Shown: in pieces, positions 16,644-25,356 of the stretch | How positions within the stretch are numbered: the first letter of the stretch is position 1 | How the letters are laid out: each line of letters opens with the position of its first letter | Assembly (NCBI GenBank): GCA_021325275.1 | Contig: JAJPHL010000050.1 | Coordinates: 1 to 64,000, forward strand | Source: Terriglobia bacterium | GTDB lineage: Bacteria; Acidobacteriota; Terriglobia; JAJPHL01 | DNA length: 64,000 nucleotides | Direction: 5' to 3' | The notes under the pieces: generated by a model | What the model was told of the DNA's origin: nothing | The model's input: only the letters and a program-made list of their open reading frames with translations | Database searches by the model: none | Position numbers and translations under genes: made by a program

Positions 16644-17561
16644 TTATTTGGTCTCGAGCCAACGCTCCGCTTCAATCGCCGCCATGCAACCCGACCCCGC
16701 CGCCGTGATCGCCTGGCGATAGTGGCGATCCTGCACGTCGCCGCATGCGTACACGCCGGCGATGCTCGTGCGGGGGCCGTGATTCGTGATCAAGTAGCCG
16801 TCGCCGTCGGTTTCGAGTTGTCCTTTGAGAAACGCGGTGTTCGGCACGTGGCCGATGGCCACAAAAACGCCGTCGACTTCCGTGGTCGTGACGGCCCCCG
16901 TTTTTACATTGCGAAGTTTGACCGCTTCCACATTCTGCTTGCCGGGGTCCAGGACTTCATCGATGACGGTGTCGGTGATGAAATGAATCTTCTCGTTCTT
17001 GCGGGCGCGATCCAACATGATCTTCGAAGCGCGGAATTCGTCGCGGCGATGCACGATGGTCACCGAACTCGCCATCTTGGCGAGGTGCAACGATTCTTCC
17101 ATGGCGGTGTCTCCGCCGCCCACCACGATCACCTTTTTTCCTCGATAGAAAAAGCCGTCGCACGTGGCGCAGGTCGAAACACCGTGGCCGCGCAGCGGTT
17201 TTTCACTGGGAATGTCCAGCCAGCGCGCGGATGCGCCGGTGGCGATGATGAGCGTTTCGGCTTCCAACGTTTCGTCGTCGACGGTCAGGTGGAAGGGATG
17301 CTTGGACAAGTCCGCCGCCGTCACGACGCCGATGCGGATCTGCGCTCCGAAACGTTCGGCTTGTTCCTTCATCAAGCGAATCAGTTCGGGCCCTTGCACG
17401 CCTTGCGGGAATCCCGGAAAATTTTCCACTTCCGTGGTGATGGTAAGTTGTCCACCGGCTTCGGGACCTTCAATCACTAGCGGCTGCAGACCCGCGCGCG
17501 CCGAATAAATCGCAGCAGTCAGGCCGGCGCAGCCCGTTCCCATGATCACGACTTTTGGCAT
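16644..17561 (-). CDS. trxB: Thioredoxin reductase TrxB
   Basis: A 305-residue flavoprotein that reduces thioredoxin with NADPH. The FAD motif is VIMGTGCAGLTAAIYSARAG at the N-terminus, and the redox pair is Cys131-Cys134 in STCATCDGFFYRGK. The NADPH motif GGGDTAMEESLHLAKMA and the C-terminal FAD motif SIAGVYACGDVQD are all in place. The length matches low-molecular-weight bacterial TrxB. It lies 27 bases after the acyltransferase gene and before the proline dehydrogenase gene, so the three may be one transcript. Confidence 0.95.
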   Translation of the reverse strand: MPKVVIMGTGCAGLTAAIYSARAGLQPLVIEGPEAGGQLTITTEVENFPGFPQGVQGPELIRLMKEQAERFGAQIRIGVVTAADLSKHPFHLTVDDETLEAETLIIATGASARWLDIPSEKPLRGHGVSTCATCDGFFYRGKKVIVVGGGDTAMEESLHLAKMASSVTIVHRRDEFRASKIMLDRARKNEKIHFITDTVIDEVLDPGKQNVEAVKLRNVKTGAVTTTEVDGVFVAIGHVPNTAFLKGQLETDGDGYLITNHGPRTSIAGVYACGDVQDRHYRQAITAAGSGCMAAIEAERWLETK

Positions 17562-17588
17562 AGAGGATTATTGTATCGCGAGCCCGAA

Positions 17589-18305
17589 TCAAAAGCCGGA
17601 TGGCGGCTCGTTCAGCGACGCCGCGATGACCGCGCGCGTGCGCTCGGCGAGTTCGCCGCGATCGGACTCGGCAAGACCATCGGTGGAAATCGCGGGGTGC
17701 ACGATGAACCGCACGGGACCCGGCGTGATGCCGAACGTTCCGCGCGGCATCATCTCGCGCAACCCGATCGTGGTGATCGGGACGATCACGGCGTTGGCGC
17801 GAATCGCCATGAGAAACACGCCATGGCGAAATTCCTGCAACTGGCCGTCGCGGCTGCGCGTGCCTTCGGGAAACGCGAGCATGTTGAATCCTTCTTTCAG
17901 CCGCTCCGTCCCGATCGTCACCGATTGCGCGGCGCGCTCGGTTCCGCGATAAACGGGGATAAAACGGGCCATGAGAAAGGCACGCCCAGCGATGGGAATT
18001 TTGAACGCTTGATGCTTGGCCATGATCACGACGCGCGGCAGAATCGTCGCGATGACCGGAGGATCGAGATTGCTCGCGTGATTGGAAATAAAAACGGCGG
18101 GGCGGCCGGGCCGCAGATTCTCGGGATGTTCCACCGTGATCTTCGCGCCGCTTAACCACGTCGCAAATTTCGCGACGCGGATGCCCGCCCAATATACAAG
18201 GTTGGTGTCCTTCGTGAGCATCGTCAGCGGCATGAAGATCAGTCCTTCGATGACCATGTACAGCGACGAAAACACCAACACCGCAACCGTTCTTAGCTCC
18301 GCCAC
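17589..18305 (-). CDS. 1-acyl-sn-glycerol-3-phosphate acyltransferase (PlsC family)
   Basis: A 238-residue membrane-associated acyltransferase. An N-terminal hydrophobic helix (VAVLVFSSLYMVIEGLIFM) is followed by the HX4D catalytic motif in SNHASNLDPPV and the acceptor-binding motif AFPEGTRSRDG. These enzymes place the second acyl chain on lysophosphatidate in phospholipid synthesis. It is the first gene of a possible plsC-trxB-prodh run and is divergent from the amidase with about 34 bases between starts. A second, shorter PlsC-like protein is in the lipid operon at 21168-21797. Confidence 0.9.
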   Translation of the reverse strand: MAELRTVAVLVFSSLYMVIEGLIFMPLTMLTKDTNLVYWAGIRVAKFATWLSGAKITVEHPENLRPGRPAVFISNHASNLDPPVIATILPRVVIMAKHQAFKIPIAGRAFLMARFIPVYRGTERAAQSVTIGTERLKEGFNMLAFPEGTRSRDGQLQEFRHGVFLMAIRANAVIVPITTIGLREMMPRGTFGITPGPVRFIVHPAISTDGLAESDRGELAERTRAVIAASLNEPPSGF

Positions 18306-18339
18306 ATTGGTACTTTACATGAGGTATCATGCCTGCGAG

Positions 18340-19770
18340 ATGGCAAACTCCACGGAAATTGTGTACGCCAGCGCGACGAAACTCGCGGCGATGATTCGCG
18401 ACAAGCAAGTTTCGCCGACCGAAGTGCTCGACGCGCACATCGCCCGCATCGAGGAAGTGAATCCGCGACTGAATGCGCTCGTAACCTTGACGCTCGATCG
18501 CGCACGCGCCGCGGCGGCGGAGTCGGAAGCGCGAATCGCACGCGGTGAAACGCTCGGAGCGCTCGAAGGCGTGCCCGTGTCGATCAAGGACACCATTGAA
18601 ACCGCGGGAGTCCGCACCGTGTCGGGCACGCGCCTGCGCGAGAATCACGTGCCGCAGGTGGACGCGCCGGTGGTCGCGCGATTGAAGCGCGCGGGCGCGG
18701 TGGTGCTGGGAAAAACCAACGTGCCCGAGTGCGCGATGGATCTGCGCTCGGAAAACGCGGTCTTTGGACGCACCAGCAATCCATTTAATTTGACGCGCGT
18801 TCCCGGCGGATCTTCTGGAGGAGAAGCTGCCAGTATCGCCGCTGGATGCTCGGCGGCCGGCGTGGGATCCGACATGGGCGGATCGATCCGCATTCCCGCG
18901 CATTTTTGCGGAATCGCGGGACTGAAACCAACGCCGGGGCGCGTGCCCGGCTCGGGACATTTTCCCGGCGCGGCGTTTGGTCCGCTGGCGCTGGGAACGT
19001 CGCTGGGGCCGATGGCGCGTCGCGTGGAGGATTTGGCGCTGCTCTACGGTGTGCTCGCGGGATTCGATCCCGCCGACCCGATGTCGGTGCCGTTCGCGAC
19101 GCGCGACTACTCGCAACTGAGTCTCGAGAAAATGCGCGTGATGTTTTACACAAACGACGGCATCGCGCCGGTGACCGCCGCAACCGACGCCGCCGTGCGC
19201 CGCGCAGCTCGCGCGTTGGCTGATGCTGGAGCGGAAGTAGTGGAGCAGCGTCCCAAGGGCATCGAGCGATCGCATGAATTGTGGGGGCGATTCCTCAGCG
19301 AGCCGGCGATGCCGGGCCTGTTCAGTCTCTATCGCGGCCGCGAGGACATGATGGGTCCGCTCATGCGCGCGATGTCGAAAATGCCGGCTTCGGTTCCTCC
19401 CGAAGAAGCAATGGAAAGATACCTGCGCGCGTGGGCCGGCCGCGACAAATTGCGCGCATCGGTGGTCGGGGAAATGATGGAGTTTCCGATCTTGCTCGCG
19501 CCGGTGGCGTCGATCCCGGCGTTTGCGCACGGTCATCGCGGACAATTCGACGTCGACGGCGAGCTCGTCGACTATCTAAAGGTATTCAGCTATTCGCAAG
19601 CGTTCAACGCGCTCGGGCTTCCCGTGACGGTCGTTCGCTGCGGGACATCGCCCGAGGATTTGCCGATCGGCGTACAAGTGGTCGGGCGTCCGTGGGATGA
19701 GGAGTTGACGCTGAAGGCCGCCGCGGCGATCGAGTCGGCGGTCGGCGAGTATCAGCGGCCGATTTTGTGA
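18340..19770 (+). CDS. Amidase (amidase-signature family)
   Basis: A 476-residue amidase-signature hydrolase. The catalytic Lys is in GVPVSIKDTIET, the cis-Ser in the Gly/Ser-rich signature GGSSGGEAASIAAGC, and the nucleophile Ser in GSDMGGSIRIPAHFCG. The C-terminal half has LGLPVTVVRCG and PIGVQVVGRPWDEE, as in non-GatA amidases such as 6-aminohexanoate or acylamide hydrolases. The substrate is unknown. ATG at 18340 gives a normal N-terminus; an ATG at 18319 is possible. Its stop overlaps the GTG of the next gene. Confidence 0.92.
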   Translation: MANSTEIVYASATKLAAMIRDKQVSPTEVLDAHIARIEEVNPRLNALVTLTLDRARAAAAESEARIARGETLGALEGVPVSIKDTIETAGVRTVSGTRLRENHVPQVDAPVVARLKRAGAVVLGKTNVPECAMDLRSENAVFGRTSNPFNLTRVPGGSSGGEAASIAAGCSAAGVGSDMGGSIRIPAHFCGIAGLKPTPGRVPGSGHFPGAAFGPLALGTSLGPMARRVEDLALLYGVLAGFDPADPMSVPFATRDYSQLSLEKMRVMFYTNDGIAPVTAATDAAVRRAARALADAGAEVVEQRPKGIERSHELWGRFLSEPAMPGLFSLYRGREDMMGPLMRAMSKMPASVPPEEAMERYLRAWAGRDKLRASVVGEMMEFPILLAPVASIPAFAHGHRGQFDVDGELVDYLKVFSYSQAFNALGLPVTVVRCGTSPEDLPIGVQVVGRPWDEELTLKAAAAIESAVGEYQRPIL

Positions 19771-20192
19771 GCAAGGTACGAAAGGGCTGTGGGTGTTCGC
19801 TCGTGGCGGCGATCGTTGGTGTGGTCCTTACGTTACCAATTTGGAAAGAGAATCTTCACATTTGGCAAGCAGGCGCCCTGGCCGCGACGGAAGCTCTGTA
19901 CGCCATGGAGTGGAACTATCAAAAGGCTCATGGAAGGTACGCGACGAAATGGGATGACCTCGGATGTTTGTTGGGGGCGTCCTGCGGGCCAAAGGGAATG
20001 TTCTACGAACGCTATCATTTCACGCTGACCGGATCACCGGACGGCACATCGTTTCGCATTGTTGCGCGGCCACAGGAATGGGGCTGGCTCAGTTGGCGGA
20101 GTTATCTCCTTGATGAGAGCAGGCAGATTCGTTCCACGATGCGCGACAGAGAGCCGACCGATCGCGACGATGTTTACAGCACCTACCGCTAA
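19767..20192 (+). CDS. Membrane-anchored pilin-like protein, function unknown
   Basis: A 141-residue protein with one N-terminal hydrophobic helix (CSLVAAIVGVVLTLPIW). It is followed by a stretch like the start of minor pilins or pseudopilins (ALAATEALYAMEWNYQKAHGRYATKWDDL) and a beta-rich tail. The GTG start overlaps the amidase stop (GTGA), suggesting coupling. Base composition looks less GC-rich than in neighbouring genes. No exact family is recognised. It converges on the lipid operon, with 5 bases between stops. Confidence 0.6.
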   Translation: MSKVRKGCGCSLVAAIVGVVLTLPIWKENLHIWQAGALAATEALYAMEWNYQKAHGRYATKWDDLGCLLGASCGPKGMFYERYHFTLTGSPDGTSFRIVARPQEWGWLSWRSYLLDESRQIRSTMRDREPTDRDDVYSTYR

Positions 20193-20197
20193 GGGAC

Positions 20198-21160
20198 CTA
20201 CGGCGTGAAAAAATATCGCGTGATGTGAAAGAAGATCGGCGCGGAGAAGCAAATCGAGTCCAGGCGATCGAGCATTCCGCCGTGGCCTGAGATGGAGTGG
20301 CCCCAATCCTTCACGCCGAGGTCGCGCTTGATCGCCGACATCACGAGGCCGCCGAGAAAACCCATCAACACGATCACCGCGCTCATCGCGGCGGCTTGAT
20401 TGCGCGTAAATGGCGTGATCGGCGCGAGGACCACGCCAAGCACAATCGCGCTGGCCGCGCCGCCGACGAATCCTTCCACGGTTTTCGACGGTGAAAGATC
20501 CGGCGCGATCTTGTGGCGGCCGAGAAGTTTGCCCCAGATGTATTGCAAAACGTCGGAGGCCTGAACGACCGTCACCAAGTACACGACAAGAAGTCCGGCG
20601 CGGCGCGGGTCAACGTCGCTGAATCCCGAAATCCGCAGCATCAGCAGGGCGGGCACGTGCGACACGCAGTAGATGCAGATCATGACGCCCCATTGGGTCT
20701 CGGCGGCGCGTGCCAGAAAGTTTTGCGAGTCGGCACGCAGCGCGGAAAGAATCGGCAGGATCAAGAATCCGTAGACCGGCAGCAGCACGCAGAACAATCC
20801 ATACCAACCCGTGGCGACCAAATAATACTGCGCGGGCAACGCGATGAAGAAACTCGCCAGCAGCGCGTCGTGATCGGCGATGCGTCCGGGCAAGAGCGAA
20901 ACAAATTCGCGCAATGCGAAGAACGAAACGGCGGCGTACGCAATCACCATTGCGGGACGGCCGGCGATAGTCACTACGGCAAAGACGGCGATCATCACCC
21001 ACCAGGCGCGAATTCGCGCGTTCAAGTTGGCGATGACGGCCGCGGTAGAACCTTCGCGATAGCGCGTGTGCAACGCGAAGCCGACGCCGCTGGCGGTGGT
21101 CAATGTCGCGCCGAGTCCAGTGAGGAGCGGACGAACTTCGGGATCCAGGTAAACATTCAT
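20198..21160 (-). CDS. CDP-diglyceride synthetase-like cytidylyltransferase (YnbB/CdsA family)
   Basis: A 320-residue polytopic membrane protein with about eight hydrophobic helices. The full CdsA signature is present near the C-terminus: SAIKRDLGVKDWGHSISGHG followed by GMLDRLDS. CdsA enzymes make CDP-diacylglycerol from phosphatidate and CTP. The ATG at 21160 is preferred over longer in-frame starts because it follows the preceding stop by 7 bases and fits the family. It is the last gene of a six-gene operon whose content matches E. coli ynbABCD, where ynbB is the CdsA homologue. It probably supplies the activated lipid for the YnbA-like transferase at 25322-25978. Confidence 0.92.
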   Translation of the reverse strand: MNVYLDPEVRPLLTGLGATLTTASGVGFALHTRYREGSTAAVIANLNARIRAWWVMIAVFAVVTIAGRPAMVIAYAAVSFFALREFVSLLPGRIADHDALLASFFIALPAQYYLVATGWYGLFCVLLPVYGFLILPILSALRADSQNFLARAAETQWGVMICIYCVSHVPALLMLRISGFSDVDPRRAGLLVVYLVTVVQASDVLQYIWGKLLGRHKIAPDLSPSKTVEGFVGGAASAIVLGVVLAPITPFTRNQAAAMSAVIVLMGFLGGLVMSAIKRDLGVKDWGHSISGHGGMLDRLDSICFSAPIFFHITRYFFTP

Positions 21161-21167
21161 GCGGACC

Positions 21168-21797
21168 TCATTTTTCCGCACGAGGTGCGACTCGTGCGAG
21201 GTCGAGCACGGCGTCCTGCAGCCGCGCGAGAAATTGTTGCTTCGATTCGTTCGCGGCGATCCCAACCGGCTCGCCGAAATTCGCCGAGCAGATCATTGGC
21301 GCGATGAGGAAAGCGCCCTTGGGCATCGCACGATGAAGATTGTTCAACCACACGGGAATCACTTCGGCTTCGGGACGCGCGGCAGCCAAATGGAAGACGC
21401 CGGACTTGAACGCCAGCAACTGGCCGCCGTCGCCGCGCGTTCCTTCGGGAAAGAGAATCAAGGAATCGCCGTGTTGCAGTGCTTCCAGCATGGGATCGGG
21501 CTCGCGCGGATCGCGCGTGCCGCCCCGGCGTACGAGAATCGCGCGGAAGACGCGGCGCGCGAGATAGCGCCGCACCACGCCGCGGTCCCAGTAGTCGGCG
21601 GCGGCCACAGGACGCGTGCGGCGACGCACTTCCGCCGGCAGCATGGCCCACAGCAGCACAAAATCCAAGTGGCTGGTGTGGTTCGCCACAAAAATCCGCT
21701 GACGATTTTCAGGGCGGCAGCCTTTCCAGTGCGCAGTCCCGCCGGTGAAGAGCTTGGTGCTTCGCGCGATTACACGAGCGGCGGTGGTTTCGAGCAT
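21168..21797 (-). CDS. PlsC-family acyltransferase in lipid operon
   Basis: A 209-residue acyltransferase. The HX4D motif is in VANHTSHLDFVLL and the glycerol-phosphate motif in LILFPEGTRGDGG. It is shorter than the PlsC at 17589-18305 and lacks a clear N-terminal membrane helix. It lies between the small membrane protein gene (12 bases) and the CdsA-like gene (7 bases), so it is almost certainly cotranscribed. E. coli ynbABCD has no such gene; here it could provide the phosphatidate for the dedicated lipid pathway or acylate its product. Confidence 0.9.
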   Translation of the reverse strand: MLETTAARVIARSTKLFTGGTAHWKGCRPENRQRIFVANHTSHLDFVLLWAMLPAEVRRRTRPVAAADYWDRGVVRRYLARRVFRAILVRRGGTRDPREPDPMLEALQHGDSLILFPEGTRGDGGQLLAFKSGVFHLAAARPEAEVIPVWLNNLHRAMPKGAFLIAPMICSANFGEPVGIAANESKQQFLARLQDAVLDLARVAPRAEK

Positions 21798-21809
21798 CTT
21801 GGCCTCCTC

Positions 21810-22289
21810 TTAATAAGTGTGAATGGCGGCAATCGCGAGAATCAGCGATCCCAGCTCGGCAGTTATGAAGATCGCCTGCCAGCGCAGCATGGCGATAGAA
21901 CGGGCACGGCGTTGCGCGAAATTGCGTTGTTTCGAGTTGGCGAGTTTCCACGACCGCAACAGCGCGTCGAGATCATCGCCAGAATTCCCGCTGTGAGCGA
22001 GCGCGCGGAACAACCCGGCGTCGGCACGGACACGACTGGCGAGCCACAACGCCAAGACCCAATGCGCTAAGGCGGCCGCAGCAAGAAAGAATGATTCCTG
22101 CAGCGACGAGGATGCCGCGAGCACGCACAAGAGAAGCGCGGCGAAACCAACAACGTTGCCGGCAGCAGCGAGCGGTTGGCCGGCGTCGAGAACGGCGGCT
22201 GTCGCGAGACATTCAAACGACGTCGCGTTTGTTTTCTTCGAGGCGACCTCTTCCAAGTAGCCTTTGACGGTTGCTTCCACGTTGTTCAT
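21810..22289 (-). CDS. Small four-helix membrane protein in lipid operon, unknown
   Basis: A 159-residue protein. A soluble N-terminal 45 residues is followed by hydrophobic segments (VVGFAALLLCVLAASS, SFFLAAAALAHWVLALWLA) and, after a basic loop, a final one (AIFITAELGSLILAIAAIH). The ATG at 22289 is chosen because GGAGGA stands about 5 bases ahead of it and its ATGA overlaps the stop of the upstream phosphatase gene. No family is recognised. Its fixed place between the YnbD-like and PlsC-like genes suggests a role in the same lipid pathway. Confidence 0.7.
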   Translation of the reverse strand: MNNVEATVKGYLEEVASKKTNATSFECLATAAVLDAGQPLAAAGNVVGFAALLLCVLAASSSLQESFFLAAAALAHWVLALWLASRVRADAGLFRALAHSGNSGDDLDALLRSWKLANSKQRNFAQRRARSIAMLRWQAIFITAELGSLILAIAAIHTY

Positions 22290-23611
22290 TGGTTCCTCCA
22301 TTCTTCGAGACGCCTGCGATGCGCGGACGACAATGCGACTTGCGGACGCCGTGCGCGAATCGCGGCGACCGCATCCTCCACCGACTTAGCGTGACCCTGG
22401 GCCAACATCCACGCGCCCACGGCTGTCGCGCCGCGCGAGTATCCGAGCGCGCAGAACACTAAGGTCGGCCGCCGCTCACGCTCCGCTTCGATCGCGGCGA
22501 CCATCGCGTCGAGTTGCGCCGCCGAAGGCACCACGAGGTCGAGGCATGGGACGCACTGGTACGATGCTCCTTTCGTTTTGACAGGGAGCTCGGCGCTCAC
22601 ATCAACCAGCGAAGCGATTCCGAGTGCGTCGCGTTCGCGGCGCGCGGGGGATCGCCCGAGCCACACGCCCGAGTGAATCTCGCGCGGCGGTGCGTGGCGA
22701 GTCCACACGCGTGCGTTGATCCACGCGACGGCCAAGTACGGAGCCAACAGAAACGCCATCGGCCCGCTGATCGCTCCGGCGTTTTTCTGAAACAATCCAC
22801 CGCGACGGCGTGCGTAAATCACGGAAACAATCGCCAGCGATCCGGCGGGCCAAAGCAGCAACCACGCCGCTCCCTGCAACGTAGTTGCGCCCGCCACTAG
22901 CGCAGCGGCGCCGGCAGCATAAACGCCGGCAATTTTCCACGCCGGACCGCTGCGAAGCTGCGGATCGTCAACGGTCCGCATCGGAAACAACGCGAGACAG
23001 AACATTCCGGCCCACAATCCAGTGGCCACGTCGATGAAATGATGTTGATAAGTGGTCAGCGTCGAAAGCGCCATGAGGACGAACCACGCCTGTACGGTCC
23101 GGCGGGACCATCCTTTCAGATGCGCCGAGAAAATCGGCCACAGGACTACGGTTATGCCGACGTGCAATGAAGGCGCTTGATTGAACGGCGAATCGAATGC
23201 CGCGAGTTTCGCGAAGAGCCACCCGAAGATTCCCGAGGCAACGGGCCGGTCAAAAGAAAACCGCAGCGGAAGCACCATGAAACAGACGACCGAGAGAACC
23301 TGGATGGTTACGAGACGCTTGACGTGCGTTGCCAACTCCTGGCGCGTGCCGCACAAAAACAAGGACGCGGCATAGAACAGGTCCGTCGACCAGTACGGGA
23401 TGATCGTCCACGGCAGGAAAGGAATCGCGCGTTCCCATCCGAAAACGATGCTGCCGACGTTGTGGTGCAACTCCGCGACCCGCGCGGCGAATCCGTAGGT
23501 GACAAAGAAAAACGGCGCGAGCAGCAGAAAGACGAACGAGGCCGCAGCGGGACCGTGGTCGTCGATCACATCGACGTGCGGCAACGTTCCTTGCCTGGTT
23601 ACCGTGACCAT
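22286..23611 (-). CDS. PAP2 - dual-specificity phosphatase fusion (YnbD-like)
   Basis: A 441-residue membrane protein. Residues 1-300 form a PAP2-superfamily membrane domain with motifs SPFNQAPSLHVGITVVLWP and TYQHHFIDVATGLWAGM. Residues 330-441 form a cysteine phosphatase domain with the CX5R loop CALGYSR (Cys387, Arg393) and the WPD-like stretch before it (VPCLDLVVPS). The same PAP2 plus dual-specificity phosphatase layout defines E. coli YnbD. The ATG at 23611 has GGAG upstream and sits 2 bases after the YnbC-like stop. Both halves are phosphatases that could act on phospholipid head-group phosphates. Confidence 0.88.
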   Translation of the reverse strand: MVTVTRQGTLPHVDVIDDHGPAAASFVFLLLAPFFFVTYGFAARVAELHHNVGSIVFGWERAIPFLPWTIIPYWSTDLFYAASLFLCGTRQELATHVKRLVTIQVLSVVCFMVLPLRFSFDRPVASGIFGWLFAKLAAFDSPFNQAPSLHVGITVVLWPIFSAHLKGWSRRTVQAWFVLMALSTLTTYQHHFIDVATGLWAGMFCLALFPMRTVDDPQLRSGPAWKIAGVYAAGAAALVAGATTLQGAAWLLLWPAGSLAIVSVIYARRRGGLFQKNAGAISGPMAFLLAPYLAVAWINARVWTRHAPPREIHSGVWLGRSPARRERDALGIASLVDVSAELPVKTKGASYQCVPCLDLVVPSAAQLDAMVAAIEAERERRPTLVFCALGYSRGATAVGAWMLAQGHAKSVEDAVAAIRARRPQVALSSAHRRRLEEWRNQ

Positions 23612-23613
23612 GT

Positions 23614-25356
23614 TTATCTCCTCTGCGCGATCGACACGGTGAAGATACCCGCGTCGTCGGCTAGTTGATCGACTTTTTCGAAGCCCGCCGCTTCCACCAG
23701 TTGATCGAGTTCGCCTTGCGTGCGGCGGCGCATCACCCACGGCTGCATTCCGCGATGGCTCGGCAACGTGCGCGCGATCATCTCGAGTTGCGGATGCCAC
23801 GGCTGTCCCGTGTAGACGAGATATCCGCCCGGCTCGATGGCCGCCGCGAGTCCCGCCAGCGATTGGCGCGGCCCCGCATTTTCCGGAAACAACTCGTACA
23901 AGCCTGAAACCACCGCGAGCGTCGGGCGCGGCTTCGTTTCCGCGAGCTGCTTCTCGTCGAAGGCGTCGCCTTGCTCGAAGCGTGCGACATCTTCCAGTCC
24001 TTTTTCACGAATCAACGCGCGGCCGCGCCGAACGTTTTCCTGACTGTAGTCGCGCAGCAGGATTTGTTCGACCTCCGCGTCTTGCAGCGCCGAGAGGACG
24101 TAACGCCCGTAACCCGCGGCCACGTCGAGCACGCGCACGGGCCGGCCGGCGTTGCGCAATCGCGCGGCTCCCTCGCGCAGCAGCCGGCCCACGTTGTGTC
24201 CGCGCACGCGAATGCCGCGCCATCCGGCTGAGTTCAGATAGAACCAATCGATCGAGCGGCCGAGCGGCGTGACGCCCGACGGCTGATTGCGATACACGTA
24301 GTCGAGCGTGCTGCCGGAATCGAAACCCGTCGCGAACCCCAAGCGCAAGCCGCCAGAGAGCCGCGAGATGCGCCGCAAGCCACGGCGAAAAGCGCGATAC
24401 ATCAAACCGCGACGCGAAGTCCACGGCAGCGGTTGGCGCAGCGCGTCGTACTCACGCTTGGTGTAACCCGATCGATCCGCTTCGATCAGCGATTCCTGTG
24501 CGGGCGGCGCTTCAAACATGCGCAGCAGAAACGCGCGCAGTTGGCTGATCGGCAGATGACGATCTTTTTCTCCCAGCAAATCGTGAAGGAATCCGTGGAA
24601 TTCGTGAATCTCCTTCACCGGCGACCCGAGCCGCGCGAAGAAATCGAGTTGCGGACGGCGGCGCACCACCCAATCGTCGCCGGCCACGAGCATTTGCGTA
24701 GGCACGCGGATCGCTTGGGCGTCGGCGATCACGCGATCGGCCGTGGAGTAGAGCGCCAGCAGCACTTTCACGGAGATCGGGCGGCGGATCAGCGGGTCGA
24801 TGCGATACGAGGCGATTCTTTCGGGATCGTGCGTCAGCGCGCTCGGCCTGACGTAGGAATTCACCTGGAATTCGCCGAACATTTTGCTTGCGGCGCTCAG
24901 CGCCGGTCGCGCCAGCGGCACGTAGAGCTTCACTTCAAACGCCGGCGCGGCCAGCGACATGCAACGGATCTTGGGCGCGTAGTCGTGCGCCCACGCGGCG
25001 AGAAGAACGGCGCCGACGCTTTGTCCGGCCACGGCAATTTGTTCCATGGCGATTCCGTATTCACTCGAAATGTGGCGGATGAAGCAATCGACGTCTTTCG
25101 TGAACGTGCCGAGCGTGGGTTCCGAGCGATCTTGCTCGTTGAACGAAAGGCCATGACCGCGCGCGTCCCAGGCGAAGATCGCGAAATTCGGCAAGTCGAG
25201 TTCGTCCGCCAAATGTTGCAGGCGGCCGGAATGCTCGTGACCGCGATGGAAAAGCACGATCGCGCCCCCGGGCTTTCCGGTTTGAGGGGGCCAGTAGCGA
25301 TAGAAAAGTTCGGTTCCGTCGCTAGACGGAAAGTATCGACATTCGGTTTTGCGCAT
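23614..25356 (-). CDS. Alpha/beta hydrolase - SAM methyltransferase fusion (YnbC-like)
   Basis: A 580-residue two-domain protein, the same size and layout as E. coli YnbC. The N-terminal alpha/beta hydrolase has FHRGHEHSGRLQHLA and the nucleophile elbow GQSVG near residue 115. The acid and His are in the AGDDWVV and HGFLHDLLGE regions. The C-terminal half has SAM motif I in VLDVAAGYGRYVL near residue 420, a YELFPEN motif and a Rossmann methyltransferase end. Its start overlaps the CDP-alcohol transferase gene by 35 bases. It probably deacylates and methylates a lipid intermediate; the substrate is unknown. Confidence 0.88.
   Translation of the reverse strand: MRKTECRYFPSSDGTELFYRYWPPQTGKPGGAIVLFHRGHEHSGRLQHLADELDLPNFAIFAWDARGHGLSFNEQDRSEPTLGTFTKDVDCFIRHISSEYGIAMEQIAVAGQSVGAVLLAAWAHDYAPKIRCMSLAAPAFEVKLYVPLARPALSAASKMFGEFQVNSYVRPSALTHDPERIASYRIDPLIRRPISVKVLLALYSTADRVIADAQAIRVPTQMLVAGDDWVVRRRPQLDFFARLGSPVKEIHEFHGFLHDLLGEKDRHLPISQLRAFLLRMFEAPPAQESLIEADRSGYTKREYDALRQPLPWTSRRGLMYRAFRRGLRRISRLSGGLRLGFATGFDSGSTLDYVYRNQPSGVTPLGRSIDWFYLNSAGWRGIRVRGHNVGRLLREGAARLRNAGRPVRVLDVAAGYGRYVLSALQDAEVEQILLRDYSQENVRRGRALIREKGLEDVARFEQGDAFDEKQLAETKPRPTLAVVSGLYELFPENAGPRQSLAGLAAAIEPGGYLVYTGQPWHPQLEMIARTLPSHRGMQPWVMRRRTQGELDQLVEAAGFEKVDQLADDAGIFTVSIAQRR

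Noticed and set aside
17470-19545. A 691-codon minus-strand frame covering parts of trxB, plsC and the amidase
   Set aside because: It crosses the ends of three well-supported genes and has the Arg/His-rich composition of a frame shadow.
23612-23800. A 63-residue N-terminal extension of the PAP2-phosphatase protein
   Set aside because: It lies inside the upstream methyltransferase gene, is Arg/Ser-rich, and the ATG at 23611 has a good GGAG.
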